Assembly: GCF_034190915.1 (NCBI RefSeq)
Contig: NW_026947484.1
Span: 208,766,657 to 208,830,656, forward strand
Direction: 5' to 3'
DNA from: Cavia porcellus
Taxonomy: Eukaryota; Chordata; Mammalia; Rodentia; Caviidae
Length of the DNA stretch: 64,000 bases
Positions 24,792 through 37,257 of this stretch are shown here, piece after piece. Each line of letters begins with the position of its first letter. Position 1 is the stretch's first letter. The translations under genes and the position numbers were made by a program. The notes beneath the pieces are model-generated. The model did no database searches. It was not told where the DNA came from and saw nothing but the letters and a program-made list of their open reading frames with translations.

Positions 24792-27270
24792 CACAGATAC
24801 AAATATGCCATATAATAATTATAATGATAAAATATACAGTTCAGTTTATGTAACCTACATTTATGAAAGCAAGATTTGTGTTGACTACCAAGTATTTTAT
24901 CCTGCAACCTAAAAGCATAGGTCATTTGTAGAACACTCATATAACTTGAAAAAGGCCCTGTGGTCAATCTCTAGCACTGCAATAGTATAAATAAATACAT
25001 AATGTTACAACATTTATATTAAGCATTTCCCAGCCATTTACTATTATATTTATATTTTTTTCTGAATATTAAGTCTGTAGTGGACATGTTGGTATACAAA
25101 TTTATATTCATGACTTTTTTCCCTATCTTATTTGTAAATGGAATTATTAGAGCAAGGATAAAACTTCACTTTAAGTCATTACACAGATTGTTAACTTGTG
25201 TTTTATATAGCTTCTACAAATTTGTATTTCCTCTAGTTCCAAGTACTTTTCTTATTACATACCCAAGCAGTACTGAATGTTGTAAGCTAAAGAAAAGATC
25301 ATTCTATCTTTCCTATGTAATTCATTGTGTATAAAGTTGTATAATGTTTCATAGACTTATTGATCATTATTTTTAATTTTATTGATTGTTTTTTTTTCCT
25401 TCTTTTCTAAAGAGGTTAAGAGATTTTCAGAACTTGTTTTAATAATATTAAATATTTCATAACTTACATGTGTATCTTGAGGACGTAGACTATGAACCCT
25501 ATAAAAGTTAATATTAAAGTGTTACTAGTATATACACTAGTTTGTATTTTTACTCTGGTCTGCTGTTTTCACTTGTTTCTTCTTCATGACAATCTCCAAA
25601 GACTGAGCTAACCGAATACATCTAAAATTGATAATTGTCTGATAGAGGTGATTCCTTTGACAATTAATTATTCAATAAACCTCCTTTAACATAAACATTC
25701 TATAGAATAATATGCAATCACGACGTTGAATTTGAGATGTGTTTGTCAAAACAATATAGTACTTACTACTGAATGAATCATTTACATCCTCATTAGAAAT
25801 TTTATTTCAGTAAAATACTCTTTATTCACATGTGCAGTGTTTCTCCTGTCTCCTGCCCTCTTTCCTCCCCTCCATTTACAAAGGACTCAGATAAAATCAA
25901 GGGAGGAATTACATAAAAACAGGCATCAAATGTTAGAGATGTCTAAGGAATAATGGGTCAGTTGGGAATGATCCTGGAGGTGGGATTTGATTTGTTTCTG
26001 GAAATACATGGAACAGGTGAGACAAAAAGAAGAAAATAAAAGTGTTGAAGTGCACTTAGGGCGTTTGGGAAATGACATGAAACTGAGCTTTCCTTTGCAG
26101 AATAACCTGCTTTGTGTCACTTGTGTGAAAATAAATGAGTGTGGTTTAGCTCTGCTCGGTTCTCTCATAGAAGGACCTCATATCTGTAGCCAGAGTTGCT
26201 TCTCCTGATTTTAATATTGCATATGACAGGATACCTATAAAATTTGGGAAGCTGTCTTCAAGAGTCCAAACATTCTGAATACAAAATGTCTTTGCATTAA
26301 GTTAGGAAGCCCAAGTCACCAAATGAATTGAGTGTTTTCAGAGTGGTTGCTGCTTTCACTCCGTACTGATGCTGCTTATCACACGAATTGAGTGCTATGA
26401 GATGCAGAGAAGTTCAGAGAAGTTCTAGACGTTGCAGCTGGTAAACTCAGTGTAAGATCTGCTACTGGACTTGCTGCCCTCTGTCTCCTCGTGAGTCTTT
26501 GTAGTGAGCTTCCAATCTCGTACTTTACACAGTACGCCAAGTCTCCTGGGATTCAGTGCTCTGTGGGTATCTCTGGACTGTTTCCTGCCTTTCTGTCTGA
26601 CTTCACTCACGTTCCTCAGTTCTCCAAAGTCAAGAAATCTTTCATAGGAAGCCTTTGGAGCCCCCCCTGCGTATCTCCTACAGAAGCACGTTGCAGATTT
26701 CTTTCCAAGGTAGAACTTTGAACAAATATAATTGAGTAATTTTTTGGTTTTGTGATTAATATGCACCTTTTCTCCTTGGCTTTGCTGACAGTCATGTCAT
26801 ATAAATAGAAATCCCTTCTAATCCTAAATTTAAAGAATTTTTCTTTAAATCTGTAATCCAATTTGATTTTTGTTTTGAAAATAAAAATGATTATTTATTG
26901 TTAAACATGTAAAGTTGAGGACTTAAGTGGATAGTAGATAAGAATGTCAGAAAACTTCATTTATGTTTTGAAACAGGTGATTTGTTTTGATGTATTTCTT
27001 CACTGATGTTCAAATTGAAATGTGTATCAAGAGTTAATTCAGTAGGTATCTGTTAGTGCCTTGTAGTTTTCAAGCCCTGTCCTGGTCCTTTGGGTACAGT
27101 AGTGAACAATCACCATGGACGATGTTGCCCTCAGCAAGACATCCCTGATCCCTATGGGGAGCTCGTGTTTTAGTGGAATATTTGGAAAGAAGTAAACATT
27201 TCATGATTAGGGTACTGATAAATATCAACTGAAAGGAAAAGATACTATTGATTCCAGTGGAGGCACTCAA
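24790..27270. other. Intronic stretch, no gene
   Basis: 2.5 kb of AT-rich DNA without a recognised repeat. The 113-codon minus frame at 26425-26766 has no similarity I know. Confidence 0.55.
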
Positions 27271-27280
27271 TGTGTGTTGT

Positions 27281-27403
27281 TTTTTGTTTGATTTTAAATA
27301 CTAGTTTTCATAGTGATCATTTGACAGCATGTACACTGGGGTCATTGAATTACAGTTCCTTTTCTCTAGTCAAAAGACAGTGTGTTTGTGGTTTGGGATT
27401 GGA
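27281..27403 (+). repeat. Copy 1 of an unnamed dispersed repeat
   Basis: About 120 bp, beginning GTTTGATTTTAAATACTAGT and running through TTCATAGTGATCATTTG, match 49141-49263 at roughly 80% by eye, same orientation. Both copies end near GGGATTGGA. Family unknown. Confidence 0.6.
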
Positions 27404-27469
27404 ACAGGAGCATGACAACAAAGAGTACCAGCTATCCTACTTCAAGACAAAGTGAACTTCAAGCCGTAA

Positions 27470-28480
27470 CTGATGAGAAAAAGCTAAGAAAGTGAATAGG
27501 AGAATTCATGTTCTTTTCAGTAGCATATGGAACTTTCTCCACCACAGACCAAATACTGTGTCATAAGGAAATGACCAGTAGCTTGAAGGAAAACTACACC
27601 ATGAGAAAAAAAAAATTGCTAGTTACTCCTTTAATGAAGGGCTAATATCTAGAATATATAAAGAACACACACAAAAAAGACCCTCTAAAGGAAAATCCCC
27701 ATGAAGAAATGGACAATTGAACAGATACTCCTCAGGAGAAAAATTACAAATGGCTACCAAATACTTGAAAGATTATTCAACATCACTGGACATTAGAGAA
27801 GTACAAATTAACAGTGAGATTCCTTCTTACTCCAGAAAGGATGGCTGTCATCAAGAAATTCTGTAACAAGTCCTGGAAGGATACATGGACAACACTGACT
27901 TCCACACTGAGAATGTAAAATAATCTAACCCCATGGGAACCAGTATAGAGATTTCTCAGAAAAACTAAAACTACAAATTCCATTTGACCCAACTATGCTT
28001 CTAGTATCTTCCAAAAAGAGTGGAAGACTTTATATTCCATTGATATATGCATTCTCTATGGTAGAAGCAGCCTGTATATCTATCAACGGGAGAATGGATA
28101 AAGAAAATGTGGTGTACATATACAGGGAAGCCATACAGAAAAATAAAGTTGAATCCTTTGTAGGAAGAAGAATGTACTTTGAGACCATAAATTTAAGTGA
28201 AATCAATTTGATACATAAGCATAAACGTACTCAAAACTATAAATGATTTAATGAACATGGTAAAAGCTGTCTTTTTATCTATATTAAAGGAAAACAAACC
28301 TTTTGCAAATGGAAGGGGACCTAGAAATAGAGGGAGAGGGAGAGGGAGAGGGAGAGGACAAAGGCAAATGTGTATAAAAATAACTATAATGTGTGATGTT
28401 CATGTTCCAGGTCACCAGAATGAATTTATCCATTATGTAGGGTAAATATACAGATAAACATAAAAGTAAAGATATGATAG
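27470..28480 (+). mobile_element. L1 3' part, sense, internally deleted
   Basis: A likely endonuclease-domain scrap (CACAGACCAAATACTGTGTC at 27543) is followed within about 100 bp by the C-terminal ORF2 region (GGGCTAATATCTAGAATATA; AGTGAGATTCCTTCTTACTC). The 3' UTR follows, with GGGGACCTAGAAATAGAGGG and a (GGGAGA)n tract at 28331-28358. The 3' UTR shares the words TTTGCAAATGG and GGGGACCTAGAAAT with the L1 at 19700-22620, so they are related subfamilies. Frames are broken. Confidence 0.7.
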
Positions 28481-28500
28481 CTTGATGGCTATTGTTATAG

Positions 28501-29200
28501 ATTAATATTGGTGATCAACTTGACACCAGTAGAATTAAATCACCATGCTGCTGATAGATATTCCCCCTGAGAAAGCTGCAAGCATAACTAGAGACAAGGA
28601 GAAGGAAGGCGCTAAGGTGTTGAGGTGTTGAGGCATTGTGGGTTCTCCTGTGTGTTGCTGTTTGAGCTGTTGGTTCTCCTGGAGAAGCTCTGGCCCTCAC
28701 ATGGAGCATTGCTTCCTGACTCTGGAGAGGAAGACACACTGCTTGGTCTCCAGGATAAACTCGTCACACTGGCTTCCTTCCTGGCATGTGCTCAACTGTG
28801 CTTGTCTTCGGAGGAGCTAAGGGACTCCATGTAGCCGAGGATCGCTGTGGTGCTTTTCAGAGAAGTCCTGGTTTTGTTACAAGTGCGACTTTTTTGGCTT
28901 TAGTGTAGAACCCTCAATTTACCAGCACAGCTCCTTCACCCCTCTGGCATAGACTTTCTAGCTTCCACCGCTGACCTTTGGGCCTCACCAGCATGGATCC
29001 ATAAAAGAGTCTGGAGTGAGACCTTCTTGCGGTCTCTAGACCTCCAGTTGGACTTGTGGGAGGCATTGGCATGGACTCTAGGTCTTCATCTGGACTCATG
29101 CAGGATATTGCTGTGGGATTCAGGCCTTTGGTTAAATACTCTATGTCTTTGGTATTGTGGATAGATTTCCTGTGCTTTCTTGTGTTAACTCTGGGTGATC
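28501..29200 (+). repeat. Probable old dispersed repeat, unassigned
   Basis: The beginning 'ATTGGTGATCAACTTGACAC' matches the start of a widespread rodent repeat that I cannot name. The rest is GC-richer than its surroundings and repeat-like (CATGGAGCATTGCTTCCTGA). It contains an eight-base tandem, GGTGTTGA x2, at 28616-28631. Confidence 0.4.
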
Positions 29201-31211
29201 ATTATAAAATAATAACATAAAATCCATGTCTTGATTTTAATTGTTCTCCTCACAACCCCTGACTACAATAGCTACCTATATATGTCTTGTTGAAAAAAGA
29301 GGAAAAATTAAATGTTGCTTCTTGCAAGATTTACATAAATTGAAAAACAAAAACCTTTAAGGAATGATCTAAAACAGGACCCAAATGGGGTGAAGAGAGG
29401 GACGACTACTCTTTCTGGAAGAAGATTCAAGTTTTCAGTGAAATTTTATATTTAGCATAGTTGAACTCATAATCTCTATTTGAAGAGAGGCATTAGAGAT
29501 TTGATGAACTGTAAAATTAATATCCAAGCATAAATTTCCATAAAAGGTTAAATATTTCAGGAAAAAATCTGGATAAACTGTCAACACCAAAAGGTTATAT
29601 GAAATGAGTCTAACTAAAATAGTCTGGTTCTGGTACAAAAAACTGAAAATAAATGTATGGAGAAAGTAGATCTAAAAGTGAATGTCAGCACAGATGGAAT
29701 TTAGTTACTGTAAACACATGGGGAGTAGGGACAAGAAGGATACATACACGCTCAGACAGTCTTGGTCAGACTGTCTTCTGCCTGGTCCTTGCCTCAGGCC
29801 CAGTTCTGCAAGGTCTTATTGTTCCAAGGGGGATGATTGTTTGCAAGCCTTCCTGTTCCTGCAAGTGAGAGAAGTTGGAAAGGAGAATTTGATGCAGAGA
29901 AAACTGGTTAGAGGGATGAAAGTGGTTGTTCAGACAATGACTGAGCCTTTTTCAGATGTAGGGCAATGACATCATGGGGCTTCTAGGCGCTGACCTGGTG
30001 TACAGGAGCAGGACATGACACTGTAAAAAGCTGACAGTGGGCAATCTGCTGATTATGGTTTCCCTTCATTTTCTGAGTATATTTAGTTGCCCTTACTTTG
30101 ATGCTTTCAGCCTTGAGGGAGGAGGAAATAATTAGGTGAATTTAGGACTCATCAACCTTCTGTTGCCAACTTTTAGCAAAACACTCCTTGAACGATTAAC
30201 ATGTCTACATGCTGAGTTGGGCAAGAATCTACCCTACAGTTTAAGACAGGCAAGGGAGACAGAGACAATACAAAGGCAGAGATAACAAGCTTTTATCCTT
30301 TTTGAAATTACCCATCATGTATCTGCAGACCCAAGTGAAGAGTCAGTAGTTTTAGTTAGAAGCTTTAAGCCTGTTACACCAGGACAAAGCAAAAGCCATA
30401 ATGTGTGTAGGTACTGTACACATTCGCAGTTAAATTTATTCTCATAGGATACTCTTTACAGAGTGTCTTATACATTTATGTCTTCTGTATAACAGTGTGA
30501 TACTTTCTTAGAATCTAAGGACCCTTATTTTAATTTTTAATCACATTTAATGTAGTCAGCTGGAACAAATCTTTCAGTTAAATAGAATATAACTTTGTTT
30601 TACTTCCTTGAATAATTATACCCATATCCTTCTTGAAGTCTAAAATAAATCCTTTTTGTGTGACAACTTTTCCTTAACACATGTTCTGTTTGATAGTGCA
30701 TAAGAAAAAATGCATAGAGATCATCCCATTGCTAGTTTTCCCTGTGAGTTGAACCTCCAAATTCTAAACTTGCCATATTTTAAAACTGAAATTATTATCT
30801 CCACTTCTGGTAAACTGCACTCTTCAGAACAGCAGTGTTCCTAACCAAAAACAAAACAAAATTTAAAAAGTACAACTGTCCATATATTTAAACCAATTAA
30901 CAGTTCATTGTCATTGTCCAATAGGCAGTCCTGCTGCCTTTAGCACAGAATGTCTTCCTCTCTGTTACAGCCATTTACAATCTGGCCTGAAATGCTTTGT
31001 CACTTAATTTGTCATGTTCTTCATCAGGCTGTCTGAGTGTTTGTCAAATGTCACTGTTTTTTTTTTTTTTGTTACATCAGAACTTTCACTAATTTTTATA
31101 CCTAACTCTTGTATGCCTCTTCCTCAAATTTCCTAAATTTCCAATCTGTCCTCCCTCAAAATGTAGTCTAAATTTCACCCCTTAAAATGAAATGTACTTC
31201 ACACTTTGGCT
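29201..31211. other. Intronic stretch, no gene
   Basis: Nothing firmly recognised. Two overlapping + frames (29653-29969) have no known domain. Confidence 0.55.
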
Positions 31212-31228
31212 AGAAATAATCCCTTTTG

Positions 31229-31314
31229 GGGTTGGGGATTTAGCTCAGCGGCATAAGCGCCTGCCTTGCAAGCAGGCAGTCGTGAATTCGATCCCTGGTA
31301 CCGATTAAAAAAAA
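31229..31314 (+). mobile_element. ID-type SINE, full length, young
   Basis: Full-length body: GGGTTGGGGATTTAGCTCAG (A box), GCCTTGCAAGCAGGCAGTCG, GAATTCGATCCCTGGTACCG (B box), then an A-tail. A perfect 17-bp target duplication AGAAATAATCCCTTTTG lies at 31212-31228 and 31315-31331. The closeness of body and duplication to perfect indicates recent insertion; it may be absent in related species. Confidence 0.97.
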
Positions 31315-31331
31315 AGAAATAATCCCTTTTG

Positions 31332-32865
31332 CTTTTTCATTTATATAGTGTTTATGTGGCTTATATCCCCTTTATTTTTACTGCCTCTTATAAACTGGAG
31401 TACTGCCTGATTCATGTGTGTGTATTGTAGGCAACATGTCTTGTTCCTAGTAGGTCTTTAACATGATTCTTGCACTAATGATTTTCTTGAGCTCCTATGG
31501 CTTATTTTGGGAACAGCACATCTAAATAATGCTTACTTTAAATAACAGACTTCAAAAGGCATGAGTTAAAAATTCAAATTCCTCTTGAATTATCCCTTTT
31601 CTCTGAAAACCCTGTAGTTTTACATTCTTATGTATAAGTATACAGAAATAGGGTTTTTAGAAAGTATAATGGACAGCAGCAGGAGAGCAAAAATGCAGAT
31701 GCAAGAATCCCGCTGTTAGGGAGGCCCCCAGGCATGCCTGCCACAGCTCGAGGAGCTCTGCAGGCATGGAGCTGTGGTTCTTTGTACTCCCTGTGCATCC
31801 CAGAGCCAGTGCCCACGACCTTGGTCAGAGCAGATCTTTTCTGCTGAATGTGGGCTTACTCCAAGAGAAGTCAAATTATTCTTTTCAGTCCCCAAGAACA
31901 CCTCAAATGTTTTAAACCACTTTGCCTTAAGGCATGACTCAAACCTGCTAGGACAGCTCATAGGACAGAGAAGCCACAGAAAGCAGCTGAATTGCTCGGA
32001 AGCATAAAACTTTTCATTTTGTACAGGATTCTGATGATTCTAGGTTGCATGCCAAGTATAAAAAGGACTTGGACCTGAAGTAAGAAAAGCTGACGGGCTT
32101 TTTCTGTGTTTCCTTGAATCTGAGCTAGAGGAATAATAAGGGATTTGCTTCTCTGAAGAGAACTGTAAGGCTTGCCAGTGCTAGAGACGTTGACCTATCT
32201 GCCCACTCTTCCACGTTTTCTCCTTCCAGCATCTGAAGAGCCTGCTTTTTAATTAGCCAGACAAGCAGCAGCAAATGAGAGAAATGGGAAACGGAGAGAC
32301 TGCTTTTATTCAAAATGAAATATGGGTGAAGAAAACACAAGCCAATATTTATTAAAAGCTTTTGTGAGCACTGTTTGTAGTCAGCATTTGGGTGGACTGA
32401 AATCCTGAGCAAACTGTTTATTAAGGTGTAGCAGCAAAGAAAGGAAAAATCATCCTTTGGTGCATTAACCTATTAGAAGAAGAATGGCGAGCTTTAGAGA
32501 TTTAAAATTGCAGCCCGGGGTATGTGGATGTGTCACAGTGTAAAAGAAAGATGAGCCTGCCTGGGAGAAGGCACTGATGGATGGCGTGCCGGCTCTCATA
32601 AACTAGTTTGGGACCAACTCATTATTAGTCATTCTTATGTTATCTATTTGTTTTATCTGAGTATTTCCTTATGTGACCTTCTCCTTAGAATATAATATCC
32701 TAGATTTAATGCTCATTTAGAGTCCACATTCTTTTGTTTAAAATCAACTTCAGCTTTTATTTGACCAGTTTTAAGGATTTGGAGCATTTACATTCTTTGA
32801 ATGTTTGCATGTTGTTTTGCTAGAAATACTTGATGTCATATATTTGTGTAATAGGTTTTAAGGAT
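31332..32865. other. Intronic stretch, no gene; part may be conserved
   Basis: No repeat was recognised from 31332 to 32640. A segment at about 32200-32560 contains homeodomain-like TAATTAG cores and looks like single-copy DNA. Open frames at 31628-32412 carry no known domain. Confidence 0.5.
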
Positions 32866-32879
32866 TGACTTAATTTTTT

Positions 32880-32987
32880 CTTTATTTTTTTTTTTTTTTG
32901 TTTGTTTGTTTGTTTGTTTCTGGTATCTAACTCATGACCTTGCGCTTGCCACGCAGGCTCTTGGGCCACTGAGCTAAATCCCCAGCC
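32880..32987 (-). mobile_element. ID-type SINE, antisense, with target-site duplication
   Basis: Poly(T) and (GTTT)n, then GGTATCTAACTCATGACCTT, GCGCTTGCCACGCAGGCTC and CACTGAGCTAAATCCCCAGC. Flanked by a perfect 14-bp duplication TGACTTAATTTTTT (32866-32879 and 32988-33001). Confidence 0.95.
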
Positions 32988-33001
32988 TGACTTAATTTTT
33001 T

Positions 33002-33451
33002 AAATAAAATCGAAATCAGCTTATTGGGGTTTTTGTTTGTTTTGTTTGGGTAATTATGACTGTCTGGGTCACTAGCAGTGTATAAAGTTATTACTTAGAT
33101 GGTATGTTCTTTGGAAAAGAAAGGTGTGACATCAGTATAGGTTTTAGCCTTTCATACATTCTCATGGAGTTGAGCATTCCTGTTTTTTTACATTCAGATT
33201 GGCCTTTTTAAAAAGAAAACTTACTTAAAATCAGATTTGTTTAAAGGTTAATGGACCACCTAAGCATTGAGGAAAAGAATGAAATGCACTTAAGTGTTTT
33301 CTCTTAATAAGAGAAAATATGCTACACTGCTTTACTAGTCAGACAGTACACAAATATAACACAATATTATATATATGTATAGATATTTCTTACCTAAAGT
33401 GTAACTTTAGTTCAGAAAACCACATAATTTTGTGATTTTTTTTGTCTGTAC
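33002..33451. other. Intronic stretch, no gene
   Basis: AT-rich; nothing recognised. Confidence 0.6.
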
Positions 33452-33466
33452 CATTTCTGCACTTTT

Positions 33467-33576
33467 TTTTTTTTTTTTTTTTGGTCTTTTTCCTTTTTAT
33501 CGGTACCGGGGATCTAACTCATGACTGCCTGCTTGCAAGGCAGGCACTTATGCCGCTGAGCTAAATCCCCAGCCCC
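33467..33576 (-). mobile_element. ID-type SINE, antisense, young
   Basis: Same subfamily as the copy at 13273: poly(T), GGTCTTTTTCCTTTTTATCG, GTACCGGGGATCTAACTCAT, GCCTGCTTGCAAGGCAGGC, GCTGAGCTAAATCCCCAGCC. A perfect 15-bp target duplication CATTTCTGCACTTTT lies at 33452-33466 and 33577-33591. Confidence 0.96.
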
Positions 33577-33931
33577 CATTTCTGCACTTTTGAATCACCC
33601 ACTAAGTTACTGGAATTTCCAGTGTTAAGCTCACATGCTGCCAATTAAATGAGAATAGACATCAAGCTTGAGGCTGAGAGTCAGGCATCTACTGTCCCTA
33701 AGCCTCTTCATATGATTTGGTTTGGATGCCAATTTGATACCCATTAGGAATCAAATATGATATTCTTTTAGTTTTCCTCAATCTGAAAATATCTGATTGT
33801 TACTAGTATCTACCAATAATTGGCTTCTTCTTTTTAAGACCATGATACATTTTAAATTTCAATGTATTCAAAAAATACAGATACGGTGGGTGATCACACA
33901 TTTTTGGCAATTTGAATTCATCATATTCTTA

Positions 33932-34028
33932 GGGGTTAGGGATTTAGCTCAGTGGCTAAGTGGATTTGCTCAGTGCCTGGCAAGTGTGTGTTCGTGAGTT
34001 CGATCCCCATTATCAAAAAAAAAAAAAA
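33932..34028 (+). mobile_element. ID-type SINE with an internal duplication
   Basis: The body starts GGGGTTAGGGATTTAGCTCA and has intact A- and B-box-like segments plus an A-tail. About 17 extra nt in the middle partly repeat the GCTCAGTG unit (GGATTTGCTCAGTGCCTGG). No clear target duplication. Confidence 0.9.
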
Positions 34029-35101
34029 TCTATTTTTGGACATTTCCATAAAATTTATTTTAATAACTAATGTTTAAATTTTAAAAATTTGTTACGTTGC
34101 CATTAATCTCCCTGGAGGTAGTTTTTTTTCACTTTAAAAACACCCTATCATTCTTGCCTCTGAGTTCTCAAAGTCCCGTTTGTGATATAATTAACAATGG
34201 AGTGGCTACTGCTGCCCAGTACCATCCAACAGAAGAGTAGACTTTTAAAAATAATCAGTGTCCTCATCGTCCTCACTCACTGGTTCTGCTGTCACGCTTC
34301 TTTTGCTTATTCCCCAAAGTCAAAATGAGCATGAAAGTAAGTGTATCATATTGGTTCACAACTTGAGGCAACCATACCAGTGTCTTTAGTAAGACACCCA
34401 GGCAAGAGGACTCCAGAGCTGCTCAGAAAATGGCAAGAATGATGGGAGAAGTGTGTTCAGAGTGGAGCATTGTGAGATTGAATAATGACATGTCTTTTGT
34501 TTTTGTTTTTTTTTAATTTAAACAGACTTTTTCAGCCAGACCTACTGAAATAAAAGTTATAAATTAAATTTTGAGATGCAGAAGTTTAATACAGTGTAAA
34601 TATGGGGAAGGGATGATTTTACTTTGAAACTGTAGAAAAATGAAACTTGGAAATATGAAAAATATAAAGCTACAGCTTAATGCACTAACTTGTAAAATAA
34701 GATACCTGAGAAAGGCATTACTTTTGGGCGAAATATGATATGAAAAGACTGTCCCATATTTTTTAAAAAGAACATTTTTCTCCATCTGAATTTAAATGTA
34801 TCCATTCAAATCTATTGAATATGTTACCAAAAACTGCAGTTAGAAAGAACAGAATTTGGAGTTAGAGATGCAAATTCTAGCCCAAACTATTCTCATGATG
34901 AGTGATCTTTGCCAAGTTTATTAATTTCTTTAAGTTTATTAATTTCTATGATTAGAATTTTCTTATGAAATGAAAATGTTTATGAAATGAAATTTATGAA
35001 ATGAAAACACTAAATTAGTGGTTTTTTATATTTTGTTAGTGAACCATTACTTTGTTATGAAATAAATTTTCAATAATTTCTATTTCTATAATGATCACAT
35101 G
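34029..35101. other. Intronic stretch, no gene
   Basis: AT-rich. A local tandem of TTATGAAATGAAA-like units (34963-35006) is visible. Confidence 0.6.
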
Positions 35102-35192
35102 GCTCAGGGATTTAGCTCAGCGGCATAATTGCCTGCCTGGCAAGTGCGAGGTCGTGAGTTCGATCCCCCATACCAAAAACAATCAAACAAAA
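35102..35192 (+). mobile_element. ID-type SINE, sense
   Basis: GCTCAGGGATTTAGCTCAGC, GCCTGCCTGGCAAGTGCGAG and GAGTTCGATCCCCCATACCA, then a mixed CAAA tail. Good match to the ID consensus. Confidence 0.93.
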
Positions 35193-37145
35193 ATTACATT
35201 GCACATAGAAAGTTTACGTATTATATGAGTCTTCAGTAACTGGGAATAAATTTTGAAAGTTCTTGAGTTAGAAGATATCTTAAAGTTTTATAGTTTATGA
35301 ATTATCAATAGGGAAGCCATGTGGTTTAGAAAATGGTGGTAGAAACAACTTTTTTTAAAAGAAAGGACATAAAGACAACATATTCCCTTTAAAAGTATAT
35401 ATCTTGAGTGCTGTTATTTATTATTACTTCATTCAGTTTTGTTACATCATCATTAATATAATCTAATAGCAATTGTGTTCATCCTCTCTTTTTAGTGTTT
35501 TAACCTGTTGTTCCTTTTTCCTATGTTAACTACAAAATATTGCAAAATACTTGTAATAGACATCTCTGTCTTATTTCTGAAATTTGATGTTACCTTTCAT
35601 TATCTTTCTTGCTGAAAATTTTGTTAAAAGTAGTGCCTAGTCATAGGTTGCAATACTCTATTTTAAAAATTCTCCATAAATATAGAATTTAAATTAAAAT
35701 TGTGCTATGAAATGTATCCAGGATCTCCAACATAATGTAAAAGCAAATGGTTGTTTTAAAAGGAAAAACTTGCTTTGACATGGTATTTTATGTAGAAAAC
35801 AAAAAAGCAGTTACAGATTAAAATGTAACCTGTTTCCTCTCCTTGAGATCAGGAAGCAGAGTCTGTGAAAAGTGAATGGATGCATTGTGTATGGTAACTC
35901 TGCATTCAAGAGTTAGTGTTATTCAGTCTGGCCAGAATGCATCTGTCCAGTTTAATCACTTTCAAACTAACAAGTAGAAATGTGCTCTGCTTTTTAAATG
36001 CTTTTTTAAAAAACTATTCCTGCTATTTTATTGTAGTCTTTGGGCTTACTTTTTGTTAAGCAGTGGATTCTTTCTTGAGATATGAAGGTGAAGAAAAACT
36101 CAGTCTTTCAGCAAAAACAAAACAACCCCACAACACAAAAGCAAACAAACAAAAATCACATCAGTTTCAAGTTAAACTAGTTTTTGACGTTAATTAAGTA
36201 ATGAAGAAATAACTATTAAATGTGAGGAGATCAGAAATATGCTAGCAACCTGGGTGATAAAAATATACTTACTAGGAGGTTATCCATGTTATTCTGATGA
36301 TGATCTTTGCTTGGCATCAACTAATCATGACATCTAGTTTCTTATCCAGATTATACCCATGAATAACCATAGATACCTGAGAAAAATCTTTGAAACTAAT
36401 GAGTTTCCATTTCCAACTAATGGGGAACTGTGTGATACACTAAGACTTCTGATAAAGTTTCACGGGTCAAATGAAATTAGTTACAAATCATCCAATCAAC
36501 ATTATTCGCTTTGAATCCTTAAATTAATTTAATGTTAAAAGTTAAGAGTTGGCTATAAAGATTGTATCCTAAAAATAATATTCTTTAAATATATGTTCTA
36601 ATACCAATTTATTAAAAATGTCAGATACCTGTCAGTGATCAGGCTGCCCTGTCAAAAGGATTATCCCACTTGTCTATGATTTATAAATTTATTTCTCCTT
36701 CTGTCTGCTCCTCCCATAAAAGGTTTATCTGGAGTAGATTCCCCATGCAGGTTGAGATACTCAAATTTGTTTCTTTGGAGGTATGCAAACTTGAAAGACA
36801 CTGACTGCTTCAAACTGAGGCTCACAAGGACTGCATCAGCTGGATACCCAATGCTTAGAGGAGTCCAGGGTTTCTGAGAAAGCATCTTGAAATTGCCCAG
36901 ATTATTCCTTTTTAAGACTTGATGGTTTAGCAATTCCTTTGTATTCTGTGAGTTCAAGAATGTTTTTGGTACATGCCGTGTGTTTGCATTGGAGCTGGAG
37001 CTCTACTGGAATTTGAGGGAATCAAATGCTAAGAAATTCATCATATACATTCACAATGGTGAGCAGATTTGTGCCAGCTTTAGGACAGTTGAGAAAACTG
37101 TACCTGAAGCAGATGGAGAAAAGTGAGAAATATTGAGCTAGAGAT
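35193..37145. other. Intronic stretch, no gene
   Basis: 2 kb of AT-rich DNA. A 98-codon minus frame (36661-36957) has no recognisable domain. Confidence 0.55.
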
Positions 37146-37155
37146 TATACATTTA

Positions 37156-37247
37156 GAGGCTGGGGATTTAGTTTAATGGCATAAGCGCTTGCCTGGTAAG
37201 CGCTAGGTCATGAGTTCAATCCCTGGTCCCAAAAAAGAAAAAGAACA
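37156..37247 (+). mobile_element. ID-type SINE, sense
   Basis: GAGGCTGGGGATTTAGTTTA, GCGCTTGCCTGGTAAGCGC, GAGTTCAATCCCTGGTCCC, then an A-rich tail with G interruptions. Probable 10-bp target duplication TATACATTTA (37146-37155 and 37248-37257). Confidence 0.93.
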
Positions 37248-37257
37248 TATACATTTA

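Noticed and set aside
31229..31314. Possible tRNA gene (A and B boxes present)
   Set aside because: It is a SINE: it has an A-tail and target duplication and lacks a proper cloverleaf 3' half.
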